A stretch of DNA of 6,935 bases from the NCBI GenBank assembly GCA_027621335.1, contig JAQCAN010000133.1:1-6935 (forward strand), written 5' to 3'. The stretch is from Bacteroidota bacterium (GTDB lineage Bacteria > Bacteroidota > Bacteroidia > Flavobacteriales_D > JABDKJ01). Below, one piece after another: positions 1 through 6,175 of this stretch. Position 1 is the stretch's first letter. Each line of letters starts with the position of its first letter. The notes below the pieces were generated by a model. The model ran no database searches and was not told the DNA's origin. It worked only from the letters and a program-made list of their open reading frames with translations. Both the position numbers and the translations under genes were made by a program.

Positions 1-215
1 AACTGGGCCGCTGAAGTGGCCAGAAGAATTGCCCCTGAGTGCATGTCGAGCAAGGGGCGGAAGAAAAGAATGAGAATTCCAGCTATGATCAAGGCAAGCA
101 AAATGACAGAAACCAACCATTCTCTTCTTCGGAATGACTGGAGAATTCCCCATAGGGCCAGAACAAGGCTTGCACCGCTTACAAGTATGATCAATAGGTA
201 TTCTAGCATATTCAT
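1..215 (-). CDS. Unrecognised multi-pass membrane protein, N-terminal 71 residues (3' end outside window)
   Basis: Reading the minus strand from the ATG at 215-213 gives an open frame of 71 codons that runs off the left edge without a stop, so only the N-terminus is seen. It begins MNMLEYLLIILVSGASL. There are two clear hydrophobic segments (about residues 4-25 and 34-52), separated by the basic turn FRRREW (28-33), then a third moderately hydrophobic stretch from about residue 60. This pattern indicates an integral inner-membrane protein, with the basic turn probably cytoplasmic. An in-frame ATG at 209-207 is an alternative start. No Shine-Dalgarno is visible, which is common in Bacteroidota. 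The gene is divergent from the DUF1573 gene and shares a 118-bp intergenic region with it. I do not recognise the family. The plus-strand frame over the same bases reads as a basic, low-complexity shadow. Confidence 0.6.
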   Translation of the reverse strand, partial: MNMLEYLLIILVSGASLVLALWGILQSFRRREWLVSVILLALIIAGILILFFRPLLDMHSGAILLATSAAQ

Positions 216-333
216 TTGAACGTGCGCCTTTGGGCTACTATGTTAAAAGCCTGTTAAATAACGAACCCTCCCTTTCAGTCCCCGTACATTTACATATAGA
301 ACGTACAAATCAAGTAAACAAAACATCTATACC

Positions 334-789
334 ATGAAGAAAGCAATTTTGTTCCTCGCTGCCATCGGCCTACTATCTTCTGCAAGCATTGCCCAGACTG
401 GCGCTGCAGTTCAGTCAGGTCCATCTATCTCCATTGATAAGGAGGTTCACGATTACGGTGACATCGAAAAAGGAGCTGATCCATACTGTGAATTCCTCAT
501 CACGAACAAAGGAAATGAACCACTTATCCTTACCAATGCAAAGGGTAGTTGTGGATGCACTGTGCCTGAATGGAGCAAGGAGCCTGTGCTTCCAGGAGAG
601 AGCACCGTCATGAAAGTGAAGTATGACACTAAGAGGGTCGGACCTATCAATAAGTCGGTCACTATCACCTCAAATGCGACCAATGAGCCTACCAAGGTCA
701 TCCGTATCAAAGGAATGGTATTGAACCCTGACAGCGAGTCTGGAACTCCAGTGAAGGAGACTCCAACTGGCGCTCCAGTGATCAAGTAA
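334..789 (+). CDS. Exported DUF1573 domain protein
   Basis: This 151-residue protein starts with a typical Sec signal peptide: a basic start (MKK), a hydrophobic core at about 4-17, and likely cleavage near SIA-QT (after residue 20). The mature part (about 32-130) is a DUF1573 domain, an Ig-like beta-sandwich common in Bacteroidota. Supporting motifs are HDYGDIEKG (39-47), the F-x-x-T-N-K-G segment (54-60), the signature GSCGCT (71-76) and the closing strand VIRIKGMV. The C-terminus (about 131-151) is a Pro/Thr-rich tail. The family has no established biochemical function; export to the periplasm or envelope is inferred from the signal peptide. The gene is monocistronic, with its own terminator 21 bp after the stop. 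Upstream, TACATTTA (285-292) is a one-mismatch match to TAnnTTTG, but no matching -33 TTG is present, so the promoter is unresolved. Confidence 0.9.
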   Translation: MKKAILFLAAIGLLSSASIAQTGAAVQSGPSISIDKEVHDYGDIEKGADPYCEFLITNKGNEPLILTNAKGSCGCTVPEWSKEPVLPGESTVMKVKYDTKRVGPINKSVTITSNATNEPTKVIRIKGMVLNPDSESGTPVKETPTGAPVIK

Positions 790-810
790 TATTGAATTCT
801 GTCGAATTGA

Positions 811-838
811 AAGCTCAGCCTTAGGCTGAGCTTTTTTT
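811..838 (+). terminator. Intrinsic terminator of the DUF1573 gene
   Basis: A perfect 10-bp inverted repeat (AAGCTCAGCC / GGCTGAGCTT) with the three-base loop TTA runs straight into a tract of seven T (832-838). It sits 21 bp after the DUF1573 stop codon and before the aminotransferase gene, so it separates the two transcription units. The first stem bases are AA rather than a long A tract, so it should act mainly on the plus strand. Confidence 0.93.
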
Positions 839-921
839 GTTGCTCTAGATTGGCCCTGGAAGAGCTATATATTGCTGATTCCATTGGCTATCTTCGTTGG
901 CTCTAAAACGAACCTATTCCT

Positions 922-2121
922 ATGCCTCATATTTCTCAGAAAGGCACCATTATGCCTCCTTCACCCATCAGGAAACTCGTACCCTATGCCGAGGCCGCCA
1001 AGAAGCGGGGAGTGCATGTGCATCACCTCAATATCGGTCAACCGGATATCGAGACACCCGTGAACGTCATGGAAGGTCTGAGGCACCTGGATATGAAAGT
1101 CATCGAATATTCCCATTCTGCTGGTTTTCAATCGTATAGAGAGAAGCTGTCACATTATTACAATAGGGTTGGGATCAAAGTCAGTGTAGATGATGTGATT
1201 GTCACCACTGGTGGTTCTGAAGCGCTTCTATTCGCCCTACAGACTTGTTTCAATCCAGGAGATGAGGTCATTATTCCAGAACCTTTCTATGCGAATTACA
1301 ATGGATTCTGTACCTCAGCAGGAGTCAAAGTGGTTCCAGTAAGTTCCAGGATCGAAGATGACTATGCCCTACCTCCCATCGAGGAATTTGAGAAACTGGT
1401 CACAGACAAGACCAAGGGTATCCTTTTGTGCAATCCGGCCAATCCGACAGGGTATCTGTACACGACCGATGAATTGTTGGCCTTGCAGGCTATCGTGTTG
1501 AAGCATGATCTTTTTCTCATCGCTGATGAAGTGTACAGGGAATTCTGCTACGGGGATGCAATTCCAAGATCCTGCTTGAAATTCAAGGAGATGGAACAGA
1601 ACGTGATCGTTGTGGATTCCGTTTCGAAGCGATACAGTATGTGTGGGGCCAGGGTGGGGGCTTTGGTCACAAAGAACCAAGCCGTTCAGGGTGCCGTGAT
1701 GAAATTCGCCCAAGCCCGATTGAGCCCGCCTACATTGGGACAGGTTGCCGGGGAGCTGGCCTTGGATACTCCTCAGAGCTATTTTGATGAAGTGAACAGG
1801 GAGTATGACATGAGGAGGAATGTTCTGGTCGATGGACTGAACTCCATTGAAGGAGTGCTCTGTCCTAAGCCTAAAGGTGCATTTTACTGCATGGCAAGAT
1901 TGCCTATCGAGGATAGCGAACATTTCTGTCAGTGGATCCTTGAGAGTTTCCAACTGGACGGGAAGACCGTCATGATGGCTCCTGCCTCAGGATTCTATGC
2001 GACACCAGGAGCAGGAAAAGATGAAGTGAGATTGGCCTATGTGCTTAAGAAAGAAGATCTCATGGACGCGGTGATCATCATCAAAGAGGCTTTGAAGGCT
2101 TATCCAGGAAAATCGAACTGA
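922..2121 (+). CDS. Pyridoxal-phosphate-dependent aminotransferase, class I/II (aspartate aminotransferase fold)
   Basis: The 399-residue protein has the length and motif order of fold-type-I aminotransferases. Visible landmarks are the substrate-side segment LNIGQPDIETP (36-46); TGGSEAL (96-102), which binds the PLP phosphate; NPANPTG (171-177) with the conserved Asn174; ADEVY (201-205), with Asp202 for the pyridine nitrogen and Tyr205; SVSKRYSMCGARVG (233-246) with Schiff-base Lys236 and Arg244; and EVRLAYV (368-374), with Arg370 expected to bind the substrate carboxylate. All expected catalytic residues are present. It should transfer amino groups between an amino acid and a 2-oxo acid in the cytoplasm. 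The exact donor cannot be read from the motifs; aspartate/alanine/aromatic-type substrates are possible. The start at 922 is preferred over Met11 (952) because, from memory, Bacteroidota homologues share the MPxISxKGxxMPxSPIRKL opening. It is followed after one base by ytxJ, indicating an operon with likely translational coupling. A strong promoter was not found; TATCTTCG (889-896) is a one-mismatch -7 candidate without a well-spaced -33. Confidence 0.92.
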   Translation: MPHISQKGTIMPPSPIRKLVPYAEAAKKRGVHVHHLNIGQPDIETPVNVMEGLRHLDMKVIEYSHSAGFQSYREKLSHYYNRVGIKVSVDDVIVTTGGSEALLFALQTCFNPGDEVIIPEPFYANYNGFCTSAGVKVVPVSSRIEDDYALPPIEEFEKLVTDKTKGILLCNPANPTGYLYTTDELLALQAIVLKHDLFLIADEVYREFCYGDAIPRSCLKFKEMEQNVIVVDSVSKRYSMCGARVGALVTKNQAVQGAVMKFAQARLSPPTLGQVAGELALDTPQSYFDEVNREYDMRRNVLVDGLNSIEGVLCPKPKGAFYCMARLPIEDSEHFCQWILESFQLDGKTVMMAPASGFYATPGAGKDEVRLAYVLKKEDLMDAVIIIKEALKAYPGKSN

Positions 2122-2122
2122 A

Positions 2123-2512
2123 ATGGGATCCTGGTTCGGACATAGGGAGAATGAGGACCAAGGTCAAAACCTATGGACTGCTCTTACCACTAGGAATCAT
2201 CTCAATGAGGTCTTGGAGCGCTCTGAAAGCAGACCACAGGTCATCTTCAAACACAGCACCCGATGTATCATCAGTAAAATGGTGTTGAGGAATTTCGAGG
2301 AGGAAAGCACCCCTTCAGACGTGATGGACTATCATCTGTTGGATCTTATTGCACACCGTGAGGTCAGCAACGCCATAGCAAGTGATTTTGGCGTTCATCA
2401 TCAAAGTCCGCAACTCATCATCGTCTACAAAAAAAGAGCGGTCTATGACCGCTCTCATCAAGCCATCTCCTCAGCGGAGGTGGAGTCTTTTATAAAGAAT
2501 AGCCTTATCTGA
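2123..2512 (+). CDS. ytxJ: YtxJ-family bacillithiol-system monothiol thioredoxin-like protein
   Basis: This 129-residue protein matches YtxJ (DUF2847) along its length: an N-terminal W-x-x-L segment (18-21), the strand and active-site loop VIFKHSTRC (40-48) with single Cys48, the helix HLLDLIAHREVSNAIASDFGV (71-91), H-Q-S-P-Q (93-97) with the thioredoxin-type cis-proline Pro96, and the strand followed by a Y-D-x-S-H segment (108-112). The active site has no second cysteine, as in other monothiol YtxJ proteins. The family is proposed to act in bacillithiol-dependent thiol redox, for example removing bacillithiol from modified proteins; that role is inferred from family context. Ile49 stands where Ser or Pro is more common in HSTRC-x-IS. 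The ATG lies one base after the aminotransferase stop. The last 8 bp overlap the convergent surface-protein gene, and codons 103-111 also form that gene's terminator. No clear plus-strand terminator follows. Confidence 0.88.
   Translation: MGSWFGHRENEDQGQNLWTALTTRNHLNEVLERSESRPQVIFKHSTRCIISKMVLRNFEEESTPSDVMDYHLLDLIAHREVSNAIASDFGVHHQSPQLIIVYKKRAVYDRSHQAISSAEVESFIKNSLI
2429..2455 (-). terminator. Intrinsic terminator of the large surface-protein gene, inside ytxJ
   Basis: On the minus strand a perfect 9-bp stem (AGAGCGGTC / GACCGCTCT, loop ATA) is followed directly by seven T (2435 to 2429; the last A of the stem is the first base of the T tract). It lies 50 bp after the surface-protein stop codon (2507-2505), the normal place for its terminator. 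The same bases are codons 103-111 of ytxJ (KKRAVYDRS). On the plus strand the stem is preceded by the A tract and followed by CATCA, so it should be unidirectional. Confidence 0.85.
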
Positions 2513-5500
2513 TCACCGTGATCAGGCCTTGCATTTCGAGCTTCTCCGTGGTCGTTCTCGATTTGGCTTTGATTCGCCATACATAGACCCCATCAGAGAC
2601 ATAGAAGTTCTCGTTATCCGCTCCCTGACCATTCCAACTAGTCGGGTATTCATTTGTTTCGAAGACTTTCCTTCCCCATCTATCGAAGACTTCGAAAGAG
2701 TAGGTGAGAGGATCCAGATCCTGAACCGTGACTTCAAGGATGCCATCGTCATTTGGGGAGAAGGCCGTAGGAATGAAGATCTGGAGTTCATCCAGAACTT
2801 CGATATTCTTCACCAATGAATCTGTGCAGCCAATGCTATCCGTGACGATAAGCTGTATCATATAGACTCCTGGCTCTGTAGGGAAGACAAAAAGAGGCTC
2901 CTCTTCTTGAGATGTCCCAACAGGGTTTGGGATTCCAAATGACCAATCAGAGAGGATTTGTCCATCCGAGAAGTTGATGAATTGGATTGCAGGGTCGAAC
3001 ATCGATACATAAGGAGGCTCTGCAGCGAAATTGGCAATTGGTGCTATGGGTGATGCTATGATGATTTCTTCAGTTGCTGTGCAGCCATTTCCGTCCTTTA
3101 TTTGTAAGAAGTGAAGCCCACCACAGAGCTCATTATTCATTGATCCGGGCTGGAAATTGTTACCATCATCAAAGCTATATTCCACTGCTACTTGGCTGAA
3201 GATTTCCGCCATTCCATTGCAGAAACCTGCGCATTCTTCACGTTCTGTTGCGACAGAGTCAATCACAGGCGCAGGAGGCTGATCCACAAAATAGATCTCT
3301 GTGCTGGAGCAACCATTGTCATCGGTCAATGTGACTTCCATGTTTCCAAAACATACATCATCTCTGCGATTAGGTGTGACGCTCAATGACCCTGACGAGA
3401 ACGTATAGGTATAATCCGATCCGGCAGCTACTGTTCCGCCAATTCCAATAACTTGGATACTGCCAGTGCACTCACCAAAACAAATCGGTTCTGTTAGAGT
3501 CGGCTCGATGTCTATGCCATCAAAGAAGGAAACGATGATATCATCGGTGTTCGGGCAGGAGAGTCCTTCCGTATCTATCCAGGTCAATGTGTAAGTTCCA
3601 GGCACAGTTGCAGTGACTGTGGTAGTCGGAGAACTTGGATCAGAGAAAACCAATCCTGAGCCTGCAGGCGCGCTCCATTGGCCTTGACCTACTGAGAAGG
3701 CCTCCATAGTATAGGACATGGCACAATTGAGTATGTCAGGACCGGCAGTCAATGCCCCTGAAATGGTCAAGACCATTTCATCCTGAACAGCGCAATCTGG
3801 ATGTCCTTCTTCATAGACACTCACTGTGAAGGTGGTACTCTGAATCAATCCGCTCGCTTCTGGGTATTGAAGGTTGGGATTGTTCAATGGGCCTGCTGGT
3901 GACCATTCATAGACAAAGGTGGGCCCAGGAGGAGAACAGTCCACGTTGGTTATGAAAACAACACCTTCATCTGGTGCTGTGAAGAATTGGCCGTCCTGGA
4001 AAATTATGTCTCCATTGGCATCTTCCAGCACATATTCATTTTCGAATGGATCTCCTCCGGCCGTGTAACTGACCTCTAGGTCCGCTCCATGGGGAAGGTC
4101 ATTAAGATTGAAGGTCTGATTGACGCCAAAGTTCAGCGTGTAGTCTGTATCTACGCCATCAACAGAAATGGTCACTTCACTACCATCCCATCCATCACCC
4201 CAAGTGTCTGTAAGGATCAGCGAATAATCACATGTGGGGGGAGGGGGAGGAGAACCAACAAGATCCACTCCCAATGTGGTCGTAGCCTCACATTCAATGA
4301 CCTGATCCTCCCATGCCTCAAATTCAAAAGGTTCTGTGACCACAATGCTGATGGTCGTGTCGTGGGAACATCCGAAATTGTTCAAAGAAGTGAAGGTATA
4401 GTCGTAGGTTCCTGGTGAATCAGGAACGATGGAGATGTCATTTCCGTTGGCCGAAGTGGCCATAACATTTGCGGCATTGGTGCTCCAGAAAGATGAATCT
4501 GCTTGTTGGCCCCAGATGGGCGTGAAGGTGGTCACACCTGGGAAGAGATCAGGATTGAAAGTGATGCCCCAATAGAAAATGTAGCCATCATCTATTCCTA
4601 GGTTATCAGTCACAGTAAAAGTCCAAGTTCCATTCAACGGACATCCAACCAAGTCACAAAGGTCATTCTGACTCTCATAGATTCCTGGATTCACCACTTG
4701 GGTTGAGATGTTTGAACCTTGATTATCTATGTAGTCGACCTGGCTTTGATTGGCTGCTTGATATAAAAAGCCCAAAGTAGATGTTGGCGACCATCCATAA
4801 TCATAACCGACACCTGGTCCAACATCTGGAGAAGGGAAATCTACAGCCTCTCCCAGATACGTTCCTGCACCGCCACTTCCGAATTCATGCAATACCACCG
4901 ATGTGCCATCTGGACAGACAATAGACATTTCAAGGTCGCCTAGGTACGAGTGCTCCATGTTGATGAAGATTTCCAGTAAATCATTACAGTCGTCCAATGT
5001 TGACCCTGGCTCAAAGAAATCGAACGTCAGCGTTGAATTGAAATCGAAGCCCAGGTCATCGGCCAAGTACGTTTCTCCCGAAACGACCAATGGCGGTAGT
5101 GCCGTCCATGTGATGCCGTTGAGAGTAGTATTCACCTGGGCAGTCTCACCGAGACATATAGTATCAGGGTAGTCAATGATGACCTCTGGTAAGGTGCTCA
5201 CTATGACCTTCAATGGACTGAGGTTCGGACTTTGACAACCATTGTTATCCTCTACAGTTAAACTCACTATGAATTCACCTGCTTCTTGGAAGATATGGGT
5301 CGTATTGATACCGCTTAAAGTATCCAATGATCCATCATCGAAATTCCAGATGTACTGTGCCAATGTGAAACCAGGCGCAGCGGTGGAACCTGCTCCAGAG
5401 AAATCCACAGGATCTCCAACACAGACTGAGATGCTGTCCAAGCCGGCCACAGCAGGGGGGGGGGAAACAAATGATGAGTTCTGAGTGGGTTCATCGCATG

Positions 5501-5978
5501 GCGTAGTGCAGCTGATTTGACCAAACCATCCTGGGAAATTGGCTGTATTCCCGGTAGGAGACTGGAAGACGATAGTCAGACATCCTGTTACATTGGCTGT
5601 ATTTCCGGTGATAGTCAAACCTGATAGGTCCATGCCTGTGTAGACACCGACTTGAGGGGCTGCAGTGGAATTCCCTTGATAGATGATCATACGATCACTG
5701 TTGTTCGCATTCACTGAGACCTGTAGGCTGAATGCTCCGAATTCTATCTGGATGACATCTCCTGGAACATCAGGACATATGGTGAATGTGTAGTCATTTC
5801 CAGAATATGGACTCTCTGTTCCATCATCCACAAAGATTCCAGAACAAGTATTGACGGTTCCATTCATTATGGGGTATTCACCTTGAGACGAAGCCATCAA
5901 GAATAATCCTAAAGAGAGAACAGAGGATATCAGATATCGAAGTAGATTCAAAGTTCTTGGTTGTTTAATGCATTTCAA
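2505..5978 (-). CDS. Large modular T9SS-secreted surface protein with gliding motility-associated C-terminal domain
   Basis: The 1157-residue protein is built of extracellular modules. Residues 1 to about 32 are a signal peptide with a basic n-region and a hydrophobic core at 15-29. A CUB-like domain (about 38-158) has four suitably placed cysteines (45, 68, 133, 157). A PKD domain follows (about 183-262; WNFDDG at 211-216), then a proprotein-convertase P-domain-like region (about 310-475; HSYLGDLEMSIVCPDG near 343-358, GTWTFTVTDN near 450-459). Next are an Ig-like segment (about 480-548), a module with DTWGDGWDG (591-599; about 583-680), another Ig-like segment (about 742-818), two SprB-like repeats (about 825-900 and 902-977; CFGECTGSIQV, ECAGFCNGMAE), and a PKD domain (about 978-1062). 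Residues 1063-1157 are the CHU_C/TIGR04131-type sorting domain (TAFSPNDDG, FEVFDRWGRKVFE, GVYVWRIKAK, terminal GLITVIR). Export across the outer membrane by T9SS and an adhesive or motility role are inferred. No protease or other catalytic domain is seen. The only start consistent with the full signal peptide is TTG at 5978; TTG at 5951 (residue 10) is the alternative. Confidence 0.92.
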   Translation of the reverse strand: MKCIKQPRTLNLLRYLISSVLSLGLFLMASSQGEYPIMNGTVNTCSGIFVDDGTESPYSGNDYTFTICPDVPGDVIQIEFGAFSLQVSVNANNSDRMIIYQGNSTAAPQVGVYTGMDLSGLTITGNTANVTGCLTIVFQSPTGNTANFPGWFGQISCTTPCDEPTQNSSFVSPPPAVAGLDSISVCVGDPVDFSGAGSTAAPGFTLAQYIWNFDDGSLDTLSGINTTHIFQEAGEFIVSLTVEDNNGCQSPNLSPLKVIVSTLPEVIIDYPDTICLGETAQVNTTLNGITWTALPPLVVSGETYLADDLGFDFNSTLTFDFFEPGSTLDDCNDLLEIFINMEHSYLGDLEMSIVCPDGTSVVLHEFGSGGAGTYLGEAVDFPSPDVGPGVGYDYGWSPTSTLGFLYQAANQSQVDYIDNQGSNISTQVVNPGIYESQNDLCDLVGCPLNGTWTFTVTDNLGIDDGYIFYWGITFNPDLFPGVTTFTPIWGQQADSSFWSTNAANVMATSANGNDISIVPDSPGTYDYTFTSLNNFGCSHDTTISIVVTEPFEFEAWEDQVIECEATTTLGVDLVGSPPPPPTCDYSLILTDTWGDGWDGSEVTISVDGVDTDYTLNFGVNQTFNLNDLPHGADLEVSYTAGGDPFENEYVLEDANGDIIFQDGQFFTAPDEGVVFITNVDCSPPGPTFVYEWSPAGPLNNPNLQYPEASGLIQSTTFTVSVYEEGHPDCAVQDEMVLTISGALTAGPDILNCAMSYTMEAFSVGQGQWSAPAGSGLVFSDPSSPTTTVTATVPGTYTLTWIDTEGLSCPNTDDIIVSFFDGIDIEPTLTEPICFGECTGSIQVIGIGGTVAAGSDYTYTFSSGSLSVTPNRRDDVCFGNMEVTLTDDNGCSSTEIYFVDQPPAPVIDSVATEREECAGFCNGMAEIFSQVAVEYSFDDGNNFQPGSMNNELCGGLHFLQIKDGNGCTATEEIIIASPIAPIANFAAEPPYVSMFDPAIQFINFSDGQILSDWSFGIPNPVGTSQEEEPLFVFPTEPGVYMIQLIVTDSIGCTDSLVKNIEVLDELQIFIPTAFSPNDDGILEVTVQDLDPLTYSFEVFDRWGRKVFETNEYPTSWNGQGADNENFYVSDGVYVWRIKAKSRTTTEKLEMQGLITVIR
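2510..2524. repeat. Perfect palindrome across the convergent gene ends
   Basis: TGATCAC and GTGATCA flank a single C, giving a 7-bp perfect inverted repeat. It contains the ytxJ stop codon (2510-2512) and encodes the near-terminal ITVI residues of the surface protein on the other strand. There is no T tract on either side, so it is not a normal intrinsic terminator. It may be chance imposed by the two overlapping reading frames, or a protein-binding site. Confidence 0.4.
5455..5464. repeat. Homopolymeric G10/C10 tract within the surface-protein gene
   Basis: Ten consecutive G on the plus strand (C on the coding strand) form codons TCC-CCC-CCC-CCT for Ser172-Pro175, in the linker between the CUB-like and PKD domains. 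A tract this long is prone to slipped-strand mispairing. Loss of one C brings a stop at 5315-5317, and gain of one C brings a stop at 5335-5337. Either leaves only the signal peptide, the CUB domain and roughly 40-50 foreign residues. The frame is intact as given. Confidence 0.85.
5538..5609. repeat. 18-bp in-frame direct repeat within the CUB-domain coding region
   Basis: ATTGGCTGTATTCCCGGT (5538-5555) recurs with one mismatch at 5592-5609, exactly 54 bp apart. On the coding strand it gives TGNTAN twice (residues 124-129 and 142-147). Because the spacing is 18 codons, recombination between copies would delete or duplicate 18 residues without changing frame. Confidence 0.7.
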
Positions 5979-6175
5979 AACTTTATTGGTCTACAAAGCA
6001 TCTCAAATATAGGTCTTTCATAGACTTCAGAAGGCCAAAATCAACGCAGTATTGGAACCGTTAGCTTCAAAAGCTTCACCTAGTTATACAACTTGAGAAG
6101 GATAATCCCTCATCCCAAAGACATGCTAAGAATGTAAGCTCATCCGAGACCTCTATTCACACAAAGCCTTAATCG
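5979..6175. other. Intergenic region upstream of the surface-protein gene
   Basis: About 200 bp between the surface-protein start and the terminator of the membrane-anchored CTD gene. No convincing open frame or RNA gene was found on either strand. Next to the surface-protein start it carries the minus-strand -7 promoter element at 6004-6011. The rest (about 6041-6175) shows only a short direct repeat AGCTTCA/AGCTTCA near 6062-6077, with no recognised function. Confidence 0.6.
6004..6011 (-). promoter_or_regulatory. Candidate -7 promoter element (TATATTTG) of the surface-protein gene
   Basis: The minus strand reads TATATTTG, an exact match to the Bacteroidota sigma-A -7 consensus TAnnTTTG. 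A TTTG lies upstream at 6039-6036, 24 bp away, slightly longer than the usual 17-23 bp spacing, so the -33 element is imperfect. Transcription would start near 5998, giving a leader of about 20 nt before the TTG at 5978, which supports that start. Confidence 0.5.

Noticed and set aside
16..219. Plus-strand open frame of 67 codons at the left edge
   Set aside because: The opposite strand encodes a convincing membrane-protein N-terminus; this frame is basic and without hydrophobic or domain structure.
453..884. Minus-strand open frame of 143 codons opposite the DUF1573 gene
   Set aside because: It overlaps a well-supported DUF1573 gene with a signal peptide and runs through its terminator; the protein has no recognisable features.
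952..954. Met11 of the aminotransferase as alternative start
   Set aside because: Residues 1-10 fit the N-terminus I recall for Bacteroidota homologues, and the frame is open from 922.
1369..1953. Minus-strand open frame of 194 codons inside the aminotransferase gene
   Set aside because: It is a codon shadow of a gene with all PLP-binding residues intact, and its translation shows no domain.
2529..5484. Several plus-strand open frames of 65-109 codons opposite the surface-protein gene
   Set aside because: All lie inside one continuous 1157-codon frame with clear modular domains; their translations are compositionally odd and lack motifs.
5315..5524. Minus-strand frame of 69 codons crossing the C10 tract
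   Set aside because: Not a separate gene. It is the alternate frame of the surface-protein gene, relevant only as the product after loss of one C.
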